Source: Lentzea cavernae
Lineage (GTDB): Bacteria > Actinomycetota > Actinomycetes > Mycobacteriales > Pseudonocardiaceae
DNA length: 64,000 nucleotides
NCBI RefSeq assembly: GCF_014653695.1
Contig: NZ_BNAR01000008.1
Coordinates: 310,001 to 374,000 of the forward strand
Direction of reading: 5' to 3'
Shown: positions 44,864-53,632 of the stretch, one piece after another
Layout: each line of letters opens with the position of its first letter
Position numbering within the stretch: the stretch's first letter is position 1
Made by a program: the position numbers and the translations under genes
Notes under the pieces: generated by a model
The model's input: only the letters and a program-made list of their open reading frames with translations
Told to the model about the DNA's origin: nothing
Databases searched by the model: none

Positions 44864-44894
44864 AAGGCCCGAGTGCGCGACGCACTCGGGCCTT
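44864..44894. terminator. Terminator between the oxidoreductase and tRNA-Gly
   Basis: AAGGCCCGAGTGCG (44864-44877) is perfectly complementary to 44881-44894 with a CGA loop, a strong 14-bp stem that can act in both directions. Confidence 0.9.
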
Positions 44895-44900
44895 CGTCAG

Positions 44901-44971
44901 AGCGGGCGACGGGAATCGAACCCGCGTAGCTAGTTTGGAAGACTAGGGCTCTACCATTGAGCTACGCCCGC
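44901..44971 (-). tRNA. tRNA-Gly (anticodon TCC)
   Basis: A 71-nt tRNA on the minus strand. The acceptor GCGGGCG pairs with CGCCCGC, the D-arm is GCTC/GAGC, the anticodon stem is CTAGT/ACTAG with loop CTTCCAA (anticodon TCC), and the T-arm has GGTTCGATTCC. No encoded CCA. Confidence 0.95.
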
Positions 44972-45034
44972 ATGCCGCCCCTCTTCAGGGGCTGCAGGCA
45001 CTACCTTAGCGGGTGGCGGTAAGCTGGTTGCAAC

Positions 45035-45108
45035 CGGGGCGTGGCGCAGTTTGGTAGCGCACCCGCTTTGGGAGCGGGGGGTCGCAGGTTCAAATCCTGT
45101 CGCCCCGA
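45035..45108 (+). tRNA. tRNA-Pro (anticodon TGG)
   Basis: A 74-nt tRNA. The acceptor CGGGGCG pairs with CGCCCCG, the anticodon stem is CCCGC/GCGGG with loop TTTGGGA (anticodon TGG), and the T-arm has GGTTCAAATCC. It is divergent from tRNA-Gly with about 60 bp between them for both promoters. Confidence 0.95.
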
Positions 45109-45116
45109 CGGTTGTC

Positions 45117-45169
45117 AGTACGGATCAGGGCCGGCATCTCCGCTTGGAGTGCCGGCCCTGATCCGTACT
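45117..45169. terminator. Perfect 20-bp hairpin after tRNA-Pro
   Basis: 45117-45136 is exactly complementary to 45150-45169. The 13-base loop contains a further CTC/GAG pair. It begins 8 bp after the tRNA and probably terminates it. The stem is unusually long and error-free for a tRNA terminator. Confidence 0.8.
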
Positions 45170-45283
45170 CATCCACTTAGGTGCCATTGGCGGTGAATCC
45201 GCCTTGTCCAGTCACATGTCCTGCTGCGGGCAGGAGGGGACACGCCGGGTAACGATCGACCTTCGCTCGACGAAGGATCTCCC

Positions 45284-45814
45284 ATGAACCGCATTGCCGC
45301 TGGTCTCCTCGCCGCTACCTTGCTCACCGCGACCGCGTGCGGCTCACCGGCGACAAACAGCCCCACCGGCACGGCCGATGCACCGGTCGCCCCGGTCGAG
45401 AACAAGCCCGCGACGCCGAAGACAGCTGAGGAAGTCACCAATGCGCTGGCGCAGAAGGTTCCCAGTCTGAAGCTGACCAAGGTCTTCACGCCCGAGGACG
45501 ACCCGAACAAATTGCTCGGACGACCGAATGGCTACACGTCCAAGACCGCGTTCACCGACACCCGCATCGCCGAAGAAGGTGAAGTGGCGATCACCAAGGA
45601 GAACGACACCCTTCGGGGCGGAGGAGTTGAGGTGTTCGCCGACGCGGCCGCGGCCAAGGCTCGCATGGACTACATCCAGTCCTTCGGCAAGCAGACGCCG
45701 ATGCTCGCCGAGTACGACTACGTCGCCGGGGGCGTGCTGGTCCGGGTGTCGAAGCAGCTGACGCCGACTCAGGCCAAGGAGTACGAGACCGCACTCGCTG
45801 GAATCTTCGGCTAG
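45284..45814 (+). CDS. Secreted lipoprotein of unknown function
   Basis: 176 residues. MNRIAAGLLAATLLTATACGS is a lipoprotein signal with the lipidated Cys at 19, followed by a Thr/Ala/Pro linker. The folded part (KTAEEVTNALAQKVPSLKLTKVFTPEDDPNKLLGRPNGYTSKTAFTD...GGGVEVFADAAAAKARMDYIQSF) resembles small extracytoplasmic proteins common in this order, but I cannot name the family. Preceded by GAAGGA. Function unknown. Confidence 0.85.
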   Translation: MNRIAAGLLAATLLTATACGSPATNSPTGTADAPVAPVENKPATPKTAEEVTNALAQKVPSLKLTKVFTPEDDPNKLLGRPNGYTSKTAFTDTRIAEEGEVAITKENDTLRGGGVEVFADAAAAKARMDYIQSFGKQTPMLAEYDYVAGGVLVRVSKQLTPTQAKEYETALAGIFG

Positions 45815-45889
45815 GGCCAGCCGCACAGACCGTTCTCGCGCGCGGCAGGAATGTCCTGGTCCGCGCGCGGGACATCGAGCCGACTCGGC

Positions 45890-46651
45890 TCACCTCACCA
45901 GGTAGCGGCTCGCCCACGCCGTGAGCACCTCCGCCACGTAAGCCGCGTCCCCCCGATCCGTCAGCAGGTGATCCGCACCGTCCAGCGACACGAACGACTT
46001 GGGGTGGCGGGCCGAGTCGAAGACGAGCCGGGCGTTGTCGATGCCCACCGTGTCGTCCTGCGGGGAGTGCATGACGAGCAGCGCGCGGTCCAGGCCCGAG
46101 ATGCACGCCGTCTGGTTCTGCTGGTTGATGTCGTGCAGGAAGCCGTTGCTGATCCGGAACGGACGCCCGGCCAGCAGCACCTCGGCCACGCCGTGGGCCT
46201 CGATCTGCTCCTTGGACGATCCGAGGAGGTGCTCGACGTGGGAGGTGTCGAACGGGGCGCCGATCGTCACGACCGCGCGCACCTCGGGGATCTGGTGTGC
46301 GGCCGCGAGGACGGCCGCGCCGCCCAGGGAGTGTCCGATGAGGACGCTCGGGGCGCCCATGGTGTTGCGCAGGTGGCCGGCGGCGCAGACGAGGTCGTCC
46401 ACGTTGGAGGTGAACGTGGTGTTGGCGAAGTCGCCGTCGGACTGGCCGAGGCCGGTGAAGTCGAACCGCAGGACGGCCACGCCGCGTTCGGCGAGCCCGC
46501 GGGAGATGCGCGTGGCCGCCACCGAGTCCTTGCCGCAGGTGAAGCAGTGCGCGAACACGGCGGTGGCCACCACGTCACCGGCGGGCAGTTCGAGACGGCC
46601 CGCCAGTGCTTGGCCGTCGATGCCCTCGAAGACCGCTTTCCGGTTGTCCAT
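45890..46651 (-). CDS. Alpha/beta hydrolase
   Basis: A 253-residue serine hydrolase. It has AVFAHCFTCGKDSVAATRISRGLAERGVAVLRFDFTGLGQSDGDF, the nucleophile elbow GHSLGG (Ser), a late Asp in HSPQDDTVGID and the His in DGADHLLTD. It resembles YcjY-like esterases that in other genomes pair with OsmC peroxiredoxins; no OsmC gene is present here. Its ATG at 46651 nearly abuts the start of the divergent HEPN protein, leaving no free promoter spacer. Confidence 0.92.
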   Translation of the reverse strand: MDNRKAVFEGIDGQALAGRLELPAGDVVATAVFAHCFTCGKDSVAATRISRGLAERGVAVLRFDFTGLGQSDGDFANTTFTSNVDDLVCAAGHLRNTMGAPSVLIGHSLGGAAVLAAAHQIPEVRAVVTIGAPFDTSHVEHLLGSSKEQIEAHGVAEVLLAGRPFRISNGFLHDINQQNQTACISGLDRALLVMHSPQDDTVGIDNARLVFDSARHPKSFVSLDGADHLLTDRGDAAYVAEVLTAWASRYLVR

Positions 46652-46658
46652 GCCCTCT

Positions 46659-48425
46659 ATGGTGCGTCACGTGCGCTATCAGTACCTCGACGGCCGGCTG
46701 CGGCGGGCGTTCGACGACGCCGGGCTCGATCGCGGGCAGCGGGCGCTGTTGCAGGGGGTGTTGCGCGCGCTCGACCCCGACGCGCACCTCGGTGAGCACG
46801 TGGCCGGTCTCAACAGTGCTGTTCTCGCTGTCACGCGGGCTCGGACGGCGCTGGAGAGCCATGCGACGGAGGACCAGCCGCGGTGGAACCTGTTGCGGCG
46901 CGTCGTCACCACCTCGCTGGCGTGCGTGGACGCGGCGAAACCCGCGTACGTGCACGGAGGGGCCGGGGAACTCGCCCAGGCGCGCAGGGTTCTCAAGAGC
47001 GTGGACGCGGCCATCGTCCAAGACGGGCAGAAGCTCGATCCGCAGGTCACGGCCGCGGCTGCCGCGAAGCTCGACCCGGTGGCGCTCGAGAACGCCGTGA
47101 AGGGGTGGATCGCTCCACTGTGGAACGGTGTCGCGCTTCCGCTGCGCGCCAGGATGATCGCCGAGGTCGCGGTGGTCGTGGCGGTGCACGGGCGGGACGG
47201 CCGGCATCTCCGCACGGACCTGTTGCGGTGGCTGAAGAAGCCCGGTGATCTGGCCGAGGTGTTGTGGCCGCGGGAGCAGCGGCACGTCGTGGCGCTCGTG
47301 GTGCGGGGCGCGCGGGTGCTCCGGCACCTGGACGAGCTGTTGCCGCAAGCGCGGCAGGAACCGTTGCACCGCACCATGTTGCCGAAGGACGACTTCCTCA
47401 AGGGCGCCGTCACCGGGTCGTCGGTGCTGGTGCGGCTGCCGGTCGAGGCCGCGGACGTGCACACCGCCGCGCAACGCGGCCGGCGGGTCCTGAGCGAGGT
47501 GCTAGACCAGTACGCGGCGGGGGAGCGGCTCACCGAGCTGCACATCGCGCCGCTCTGGCAGGTCAGCGGGCCGGGTGGGCGGGTCACGCGCGGCACCGAG
47601 CACCAGCGCACGGTCGGCAACGCCTATCCGCTCACCGCGCACTGGCCGGCCGAGCTGCGCAGTGCGATGCGGGTCGCGAACCTGGCACGGCAGGTCGACG
47701 CGCCGATGGCCAGCGCCGGGCTCGCGTGGAGCGCGCTGGAGGCGACGGGGCTCGATCCGAGCAAGATCGCGTGGCTGGCCAAGGGCTGTGCGCTGCAGAT
47801 GCTGCGGCAGCACCTCGTCAGCCTGCACGTCGTCGTCACCACCCACGACACCGAACTGCGCAAACCGCTCGACGCGCACGTGCCGACCACCGGCGTGAAG
47901 CACCACCTGAAGTCGGTGGACGCGTGGCTGGACGTGTTGACCCCGCACAACCGCCCGGCCGCGGAGCTCGACGCTGCCCAGAAGGCACTGACCGCGCTCG
48001 CCGAGAGCGAGGGCGGTCTGGTCCAGGACCTCGCGGAACTGTGGCGCGGCAGGCTCGCGGACTCGAAGGTCCTCGCCGCCTGGCTGCGGGAACAGGAGGA
48101 CACCGCCGCGGCGCTGCTGGAGTGGCTCTACGTCACCAGGAACCTGGCGTTCCACGCGGGACGGTTCGCCTCGCCCGCCGACACGCTGACGGCGCACGCC
48201 GGGCAGGCCGTCGCGGACCTGACGCTCGAGTTCCTCGGGAACTGGCGCACCGTCGAAAGGCGGCAGAGCCGGCAGGAGACCTCCGCCGTGGAGATCTACC
48301 GCCGGCTCGCGCAACGCGCGGATCAGCTGGTGGCCCGGCTCAAGCGGGCGGGGTCGGTGCGCAGGCTGAGCGTCGAGGACATCTCCGGCCCGGACGAGAA
48401 GTGGTGGTCCCGGGGCACGAGTTGA
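46659..48425 (+). CDS. Apea-like HEPN domain protein, unknown function
   Basis: 588 residues from ATG at 46659 (ATG 46650 and GTG 46662/46671 are alternatives). The first ~340 residues are helical and unlike a family I know. From about 350, AGLAWSALEATGLDPSKIAWLAKGCALQMLRQHLVSLHVVV resembles the first helices of Apea-like HEPN domains, and LEWLYVTRNLAFHAGRF supplies the RN-x3-H signature (Arg494, His499) of HEPN RNases. HEPN proteins act in antiviral defence, toxin-antitoxin or RNA processing. No partner MNT, AbiEi or methylase gene is adjacent. The start overlaps the promoter zone of the divergent hydrolase. Confidence 0.78.
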   Translation: MVRHVRYQYLDGRLRRAFDDAGLDRGQRALLQGVLRALDPDAHLGEHVAGLNSAVLAVTRARTALESHATEDQPRWNLLRRVVTTSLACVDAAKPAYVHGGAGELAQARRVLKSVDAAIVQDGQKLDPQVTAAAAAKLDPVALENAVKGWIAPLWNGVALPLRARMIAEVAVVVAVHGRDGRHLRTDLLRWLKKPGDLAEVLWPREQRHVVALVVRGARVLRHLDELLPQARQEPLHRTMLPKDDFLKGAVTGSSVLVRLPVEAADVHTAAQRGRRVLSEVLDQYAAGERLTELHIAPLWQVSGPGGRVTRGTEHQRTVGNAYPLTAHWPAELRSAMRVANLARQVDAPMASAGLAWSALEATGLDPSKIAWLAKGCALQMLRQHLVSLHVVVTTHDTELRKPLDAHVPTTGVKHHLKSVDAWLDVLTPHNRPAAELDAAQKALTALAESEGGLVQDLAELWRGRLADSKVLAAWLREQEDTAAALLEWLYVTRNLAFHAGRFASPADTLTAHAGQAVADLTLEFLGNWRTVERRQSRQETSAVEIYRRLAQRADQLVARLKRAGSVRRLSVEDISGPDEKWWSRGTS

Positions 48426-48434
48426 GGCCTTTAG

Positions 48435-49400
48435 TTACGGTTTCGCCTTCGTGAGCCAGTCGTCGACCCGGTCCGGGTTCGCCTCGACCCAGCGCTTCGC
48501 CGCCTCGTCCGGCGACATCTTGTACTTCGCGATGAACGACGCGACCGTGTCCTGCTCGTCGTTGCTCCACTGGAAGTTCTGGACCAGCCGGGCGGCGGGG
48601 CCGCCCTTGTCCACGAACTTCTTGGACGCGATCTTGTCGAGCTCGTAGCGCGGGTAGTCGCAGGCGACCTTGGCCGGGTCGGCGTCGCAGCCCGCCGTGT
48701 ACTCGGGCAGGTCGATCTTGACCAGCTCGATGTCGAGGTGCAGCCACTGCGGTTCGAAGAAGTAGCCGATCAGCGGCGTCTTCTTCTCCTGCGCCTGGCG
48801 GAAGGCCTTGATGCTGGCCTCCTCGCTGCCCGCGTAGACGACCTTGTAGTTGAGGTTCAGGTTCTTGACCAGGGCCTCGTCGTTGGTCACGAACGACGGG
48901 TCGCCGTCGAGCACCTGGCCCTTGCCGTCGGACTGCGCGGTCTTGAACTTGTCCGCGTACTTGTTGAGGTTCTGCCAGTTCGTGATGTCCGGGAACTCCT
49001 TCTTCATCCACGGCGGCACGTACCAGCCGATGGCGCCCTTGTTCCCGGACGGGCCGACGCGCACGGCGGTGCGCTTCTCGTCGATGTACTTCTGCTTCAG
49101 GTCCTCGTGACCCCAGTTCTCGAGGATCACGTCGATCTCGCCGGAGTCGAGGCCCTGCCAGGCCGTCTGCTCGTCGACCTCCTTCTTCGTCACCTTGCAG
49201 CCGAGTCGCTTCTCGGCGAGGTACGCGACGACCGCCGCGTTCGCCTCGTAGCCGACCCACGGGTTGACCGCGATGGTGATGGAGTCGCAGGGCTCGGTCG
49301 GTGCCGCCGAACTGGATCGCGGCGATGCCGTTGATCCGCCGCCACATCCGGCAATCGTCAACACGAGCGTCATTGCGAGAGCGATTCTGGGGGCTTGCAC
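48435..49400 (-). CDS. Glycine-betaine/proline-type ABC substrate-binding lipoprotein (divergent copy)
   Basis: 321 residues. Signal and lipobox ALAMTLVLTIAGCGGG, then an OpuAC-type binding domain: VNPWVGYEANAAVVAYLAEKRLGCKV, ENWGHEDLKQKYIDE, IGWYVPPWMKKEFPDITNW, DGDPSFVTNDEALVKNLNLN. Trp and Tyr residues that cage quaternary amines are abundant. It is a close paralogue of the gene at 52601-53563 and is transcribed away from the shared ATPase/permease genes. GTG start. It ends 10 bp from the HEPN gene stop, convergently. Confidence 0.93.
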   Translation of the reverse strand: MQAPRIALAMTLVLTIAGCGGGSTASPRSSSAAPTEPCDSITIAVNPWVGYEANAAVVAYLAEKRLGCKVTKKEVDEQTAWQGLDSGEIDVILENWGHEDLKQKYIDEKRTAVRVGPSGNKGAIGWYVPPWMKKEFPDITNWQNLNKYADKFKTAQSDGKGQVLDGDPSFVTNDEALVKNLNLNYKVVYAGSEEASIKAFRQAQEKKTPLIGYFFEPQWLHLDIELVKIDLPEYTAGCDADPAKVACDYPRYELDKIASKKFVDKGGPAARLVQNFQWSNDEQDTVASFIAKYKMSPDEAAKRWVEANPDRVDDWLTKAKP

Positions 49401-49611
49401 GAACAGCTCCTCATCGGAGGGGAAGAGCGGTGCAGAAGACCGCTCACCGCACTTTTTCCCGATCGATCAGACGGAGTCAAGTCATGGGATGACCGGTTGT
49501 CCACAAAGGATCAGATTTGTATCAGCCCTTGACCGTACTCGTGCGAAGGTCAATGCTGTCGCGCATCGAGAAACGGTGTGCGCAGTCCGCAACAGGTCGG
49601 AGTGGTGTGGC

Positions 49612-50634
49612 GTGGATCCCGTGATTTCGGTCAGGGACCTGTGGAAGGTGTTTGGCCCCAACGCACCGCGAGTGGCGGCCTCGGACGAGCTGAAAGCGTT
49701 GTCGCGGCAGGAGTTGATGGACCGCACCGGCGCTGTTGCCGCAGTTCGGGGCGTCGACTTCGACGTCGCTCCCGGTGAGATGTTCGTGGTGATGGGATTG
49801 TCCGGTTCGGGCAAGTCCACACTGGTCCGTTGTCTCACGCGGCTCGTGGAACCGACCGCGGGCACGATCATGTTCGAAGGCGAGAACATTCTCGAGGCGG
49901 ACGCGAAACGTCTGCGCGACCTGCGCAGGAACAAGTTCTCCATGGTGTTCCAGCACTTCGGTCTGCTTCCGCACAGGACCGTCGCCGACAACGTCGGTTA
50001 CGGCCTGGAAATCCGCGGGGTACCGCGCGTGAAACGCGGGGAGCGCTCCCAGGAAGTAATCGATTTAGTAGGCCTGGCCGGCTACGAGAAGTCCTATCCC
50101 GACCAGCTCTCCGGCGGCATGCAGCAACGCGTCGGTCTCGCGCGCGCACTCGCGGGCGACCCCGACGTCCTGTTCTTCGACGAACCGTTCTCCGCGCTCG
50201 ACCCGCTGATCCGGCGCGACATGCAGTCCGAGGTCATCAGGCTGCACCGCGAGGTCGGCAAGACGATGGTGTTCATCACCCACGACCTGAGCGAGGCGCT
50301 CAAGCTGGGCGACCGCATCCTGATCATGCGCGACGGCAAGGTCGTGCAGGTCGGCACCGGCGACGAGCTCGTCGGCGCTCCGGCGGACGACTACGTGCGC
50401 GACTTCGTGAAGGACGTGCCGCGCTCGAACGTGCTGACGCTGAAGTGGATCATGCGTCCGCCGCGGCCCGACGACGACCTCGACGGCCCCGAGCTGGCGC
50501 CGGAAACCGTTGTGCGGGAGGCGGTGCGCAGCGTGCTGGGCGCCGACAAGCCGGTGAAGGTCGTGCGGGACGGCGAACTGCTCGGTGTGGTCGCGAACGA
50601 GGAGATCCTCGGGGTCGTGGCCGGGGAGGCGTGA
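49612..50634 (+). CDS. Glycine-betaine/proline ABC transporter ATP-binding protein
   Basis: A 340-residue ATPase of the ProV/OpuAA type. LWKVFGPNA and DRTGAVAAVRGVDFDVAPGEMFVVMGLSGSGKST (Walker A), QLSGGMQQRVGLARAL (signature), VLFFDEPFSALDPLIRRDMQ (Walker B) and THDLSEALKLGDRI. The C-terminal ~70 residues carry a short CBS-like regulatory segment, shorter than the usual pair. GTG at 49612. A possible promoter lies upstream: TTGACC 49529-49534 and AATGCT 49552-49557. The permease starts 1 bp after its stop. Confidence 0.95.
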   Translation: MDPVISVRDLWKVFGPNAPRVAASDELKALSRQELMDRTGAVAAVRGVDFDVAPGEMFVVMGLSGSGKSTLVRCLTRLVEPTAGTIMFEGENILEADAKRLRDLRRNKFSMVFQHFGLLPHRTVADNVGYGLEIRGVPRVKRGERSQEVIDLVGLAGYEKSYPDQLSGGMQQRVGLARALAGDPDVLFFDEPFSALDPLIRRDMQSEVIRLHREVGKTMVFITHDLSEALKLGDRILIMRDGKVVQVGTGDELVGAPADDYVRDFVKDVPRSNVLTLKWIMRPPRPDDDLDGPELAPETVVREAVRSVLGADKPVKVVRDGELLGVVANEEILGVVAGEA

Positions 50635-50635
50635 C

Positions 50636-52588
50636 ATGGCCGCCGTCACCGCCGTCACCGCGGCCCCGCAGCAGCCACCGCGCCTGTTCCGGCACCGGAA
50701 GTCGCTGATCTTCGGCGGGATCGTCCTCGCCTGGCTGGTGCTCTGGGTGGTGTTGCGCGACACCTGGACGCTCTCGCTCGGTGCCGCCGACCTCACCCCG
50801 CTGCACCGGTGGATCAACGACGTCAACGACGCCGTCGGCGCGTCCAGGAACTCGAACCCCGTGTTCCTGTACTTCTTCAACGAGATCCGGCTCGTCATCG
50901 ACGAGTTCGTGACCTTCGTCCAGGCCCTGATCGCGCAGCCGTCGTTCGGCAGGCCCGTACCGGTGATCGGCTGGCTCGGCGTGGTCGCGATCGCGGGCTT
51001 CGTCAGCCTCGCGGTCGCCGGCTGGCGGATCGCGCTGCTCGCCGTCGCGGGCTTCGTGTTCCTCGGCCTGCAGGGTCTGTGGCAGGAGAGCATGGACACG
51101 CTCTCGCTCACCCTCGCGGCGGTCGTGATCTCGTTGCTCGTCGGCATTCCGCTGGGGATCTGGGCGGGACTGTCCGACCGGGCCAACCGCGTGCTGACGC
51201 CGGTGCTCGACTTCATGCAGACGATGCCGACGTTCGTCTACCTGGCGCCGTTGACGTTGTTCTTCCTGATCGGCCCGGCGAGCGCGACGATCGCGACGCT
51301 GATCTACGCCGCCCCGCCGGCGATCCGGATCACCGCGCACGCCATCCGCTCGGTGCCGCGCACCACCGTCGAGGCGAGCGAATCCCTTGGCGCGACGCGG
51401 AACCAGACGCTCGTGAAGGTGCTGCTGCCGTCCGCGCGCAAGACCATCGTCCTCGGCGTCAACCAGACGATCATGGCCGCGCTGGCCATGGTCACCATCG
51501 CCGCGCTGATCGACGCGCCGGGGCTCGGCAAGACCGTCGTGAAGGCGTTGCAGACCCTCGACGTCGGCACGGCGTTCAACGCGGGCCTCGCGATCGTGGT
51601 GCTGGCCATCGTGCTGGACCGCGTCACGACCGCCGCCGCGTCGGAGCGCCGCACGCTCCCGCGCTGGGCGCTGTTCGGTGGCGCCGGTGTGACGGCCGTC
51701 TGCGTGTACCTGTCGTACACCTACCTGTGGGCGGCGGAGTTCCAGTCGGACGTGGAGATCGGGAGCTCGATCAACAAGGGCGCGACGGCCGTGACGGAGT
51801 GGGCGCAGGACTCGCTTCCGGTGCTCACCGGCGGTTTCAAGGACTTCGTCACGTTCGCGTTGATCAACCCGCTGCAGGTGTTGCTGGCCGAGTCGCCGTG
51901 GTTCCTGGTGGCGCTGGTGATCACGGTGCTGTCGTTCATGATCGGCGGTGTCCGGTCGGCGATCGTCTCCGCCGTGTGCGTGGCCCTGCTGATCGCGACC
52001 GGCCTGTGGCAGGACTCGATGATCACGCTGGCGTCCACGCTGGTCGCCACCGTTCTGGTGATGGCGCTCGGGATCGTCGTCGGTGTCTGGATGGGCCGCA
52101 GCAGGCGCGCCGACCGGGTCATCCGGCCGGTCCTCGACGCGGCTCAGGTCATGCCCGCGTTCGTCTACCTGGTGCCGTTCCTCGCGTTGTTCTCCGCGTC
52201 GCGCTTCACGGCGATCATCGCCGCGGTGGTGTTCGCGGCGCCGGTGGCCATCAAGATCATCGCCGACGGCATCCGGGCGGTGTCGCCCGCGACGGTCGAG
52301 GCGTCGACCGCGCTGGGGTCGAGCTCCTGGCAGACGATCGTGAAGGTGCAGCTGCCGATGGCCCGCGGGGCGCTGACCCTCGCCGCCAACCAAGGACTGA
52401 TCTACGTGCTCTCGATGGTCGTCGTCGGCGGTCTCGTCGGCGCCGGCGCGCTCGGCTACGACGTGGTGGCCGGGTTCTCGCAGGGCCAGTTGTACGGCAA
52501 GGGGCTCGCGGCCGGTCTCGCGATCGTCGTGCTGGGCGTGATGCTCGACCGCCTCACCCAGGCGGCCGCCAAGCGGTGGACCAACTAG
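50636..52588 (+). CDS. Double-length betaine/proline ABC permease (two permease domains fused)
   Basis: 650 residues with two complete BPD_transp_1 modules in one chain. Domain 1 has ETLSLTLAAVV-like TM helices and the coupling loop EASESLGATRNQTLVKVLLPSARKTI near residue 245. Domain 2 repeats the pattern (ITLASTLVATVLVMALGIVVGVWMGRS) with EASTALGSSSWQTIVKVQLPMARGAL near 554. A normal ProW has one such domain and dimerises; this protein can form the whole channel alone. It is coupled to the ATPase upstream and followed after 12 bp by a binding-protein gene. Confidence 0.95.
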   Translation: MAAVTAVTAAPQQPPRLFRHRKSLIFGGIVLAWLVLWVVLRDTWTLSLGAADLTPLHRWINDVNDAVGASRNSNPVFLYFFNEIRLVIDEFVTFVQALIAQPSFGRPVPVIGWLGVVAIAGFVSLAVAGWRIALLAVAGFVFLGLQGLWQESMDTLSLTLAAVVISLLVGIPLGIWAGLSDRANRVLTPVLDFMQTMPTFVYLAPLTLFFLIGPASATIATLIYAAPPAIRITAHAIRSVPRTTVEASESLGATRNQTLVKVLLPSARKTIVLGVNQTIMAALAMVTIAALIDAPGLGKTVVKALQTLDVGTAFNAGLAIVVLAIVLDRVTTAAASERRTLPRWALFGGAGVTAVCVYLSYTYLWAAEFQSDVEIGSSINKGATAVTEWAQDSLPVLTGGFKDFVTFALINPLQVLLAESPWFLVALVITVLSFMIGGVRSAIVSAVCVALLIATGLWQDSMITLASTLVATVLVMALGIVVGVWMGRSRRADRVIRPVLDAAQVMPAFVYLVPFLALFSASRFTAIIAAVVFAAPVAIKIIADGIRAVSPATVEASTALGSSSWQTIVKVQLPMARGALTLAANQGLIYVLSMVVVGGLVGAGALGYDVVAGFSQGQLYGKGLAAGLAIVVLGVMLDRLTQAAAKRWTN

Positions 52589-52600
52589 GAGGTTCGGAAA

Positions 52601-53563
52601 GTGGCTAGGCACAGCGTGCTGGGAACCGTGAGCGCAGGGCTCGTGGCTCTCGTGGTTTTGGCTGGTTGCGGTGGCGCCAAGGTCGGTGACACCTCCTCGG
52701 GTGCGACCGGCGACTGCGGCACGTTCAACCTCGCGATCAACCCGTGGGTCGGTTACGAGGCGAACGCGGCCGTGCTCGCGTACGTGGCCGAGAAGGAGCT
52801 CAAGTGCAAGGTCACCAAGAAGGAGCTCAAGGAAGAGGTGGCCTGGCAGGGCTTCGGCACCGGTGAGGTCGACGCCGTCGTCGAGAACTGGGGCCACGAC
52901 GACCTGCGCAAGAAGTACATCGACGAGCAGAAGACGGCCGTCAGCGCGGGTTCCACTGGCGTGAAGGGCCAGATCGGCTGGTACGTGCCGCCGTGGCTCG
53001 CCAAGGAGCACCCCGACATCCTGGACTGGAACAACCTCAACAAGTACGCCGACAAGTTCAAGACCTCGGAGTCCGGCGACAAGGGCCAGCTGCTCGACGG
53101 CGACCCGTCGTTCGTGACCAACGACGAGGCCCTGGTCAAGAACCTGAACCTCAACTTCAAGGTCGTCTACGGCGGCAGCGAGACCGCGCTGATCCAGGCC
53201 TTCCGCCAGGCGGAGAAGGACAAGAAGTGGGTCATCGGCTACTTCTACTCGCCGCAGTGGCTGCTCAACGAGGTCAAGCTCGAGAAGGTGAAGCTGCCCC
53301 CGTACGCCGCCGGGTGTGACGCCGACGCCGAGAAGATCGCCTGCGACTACCCCGACTACGACCTCGACAAGATCGTGTCGAAGAAGTTCGCCGACGCCAA
53401 CGGTCCCGCCGCCCAGCTGGTCAAGAACTTCAAGTGGACCAACGAGGACCAGAACACCGTGGCGAAGTACATCGCCGAGGACAAGATGAAGCCCGAGGAC
53501 GCCGCCAAGAAGTGGGCGGACGCCAACGCCGACAAGGTCAAGGCGTGGCTGCCCAAGGCCTGA
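52601..53563 (+). CDS. Glycine-betaine/proline-type ABC substrate-binding lipoprotein
   Basis: 320 residues. Lipobox LVALVVLAGCGG, then INPWVGYEANAAVLAYVAEKELKCKV, ENWGHDDLRKKYIDE, IGWYVPPWLAKEHPDILDW and DGDPSFVTNDEALVKNLNLN, very similar to the divergent copy at 48435-49400. GTG start preceded by AGGAGG. The last gene of the ATPase-permease-binding protein operon, ended by the hairpin at 53580. The uptake of compatible solutes for osmoprotection is the likely role. Confidence 0.95.
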   Translation: MARHSVLGTVSAGLVALVVLAGCGGAKVGDTSSGATGDCGTFNLAINPWVGYEANAAVLAYVAEKELKCKVTKKELKEEVAWQGFGTGEVDAVVENWGHDDLRKKYIDEQKTAVSAGSTGVKGQIGWYVPPWLAKEHPDILDWNNLNKYADKFKTSESGDKGQLLDGDPSFVTNDEALVKNLNLNFKVVYGGSETALIQAFRQAEKDKKWVIGYFYSPQWLLNEVKLEKVKLPPYAAGCDADAEKIACDYPDYDLDKIVSKKFADANGPAAQLVKNFKWTNEDQNTVAKYIAEDKMKPEDAAKKWADANADKVKAWLPKA

Positions 53564-53579
53564 CCTGACAACGGGTCGT

Positions 53580-53616
53580 GGGGGTGTGGTTCCTGGACGA
53601 GAGGAACCACACCCCC
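53580..53616. terminator. Terminator of the betaine uptake operon
   Basis: GGGGGTGTGGTTCCT (53580-53594) pairs perfectly with 53602-53616 around a 7-nt loop, followed by TTCG. It separates the operon from the convergent small gene. Confidence 0.9.
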
Positions 53617-53632
53617 TTCGCTGTTTCCGGCA

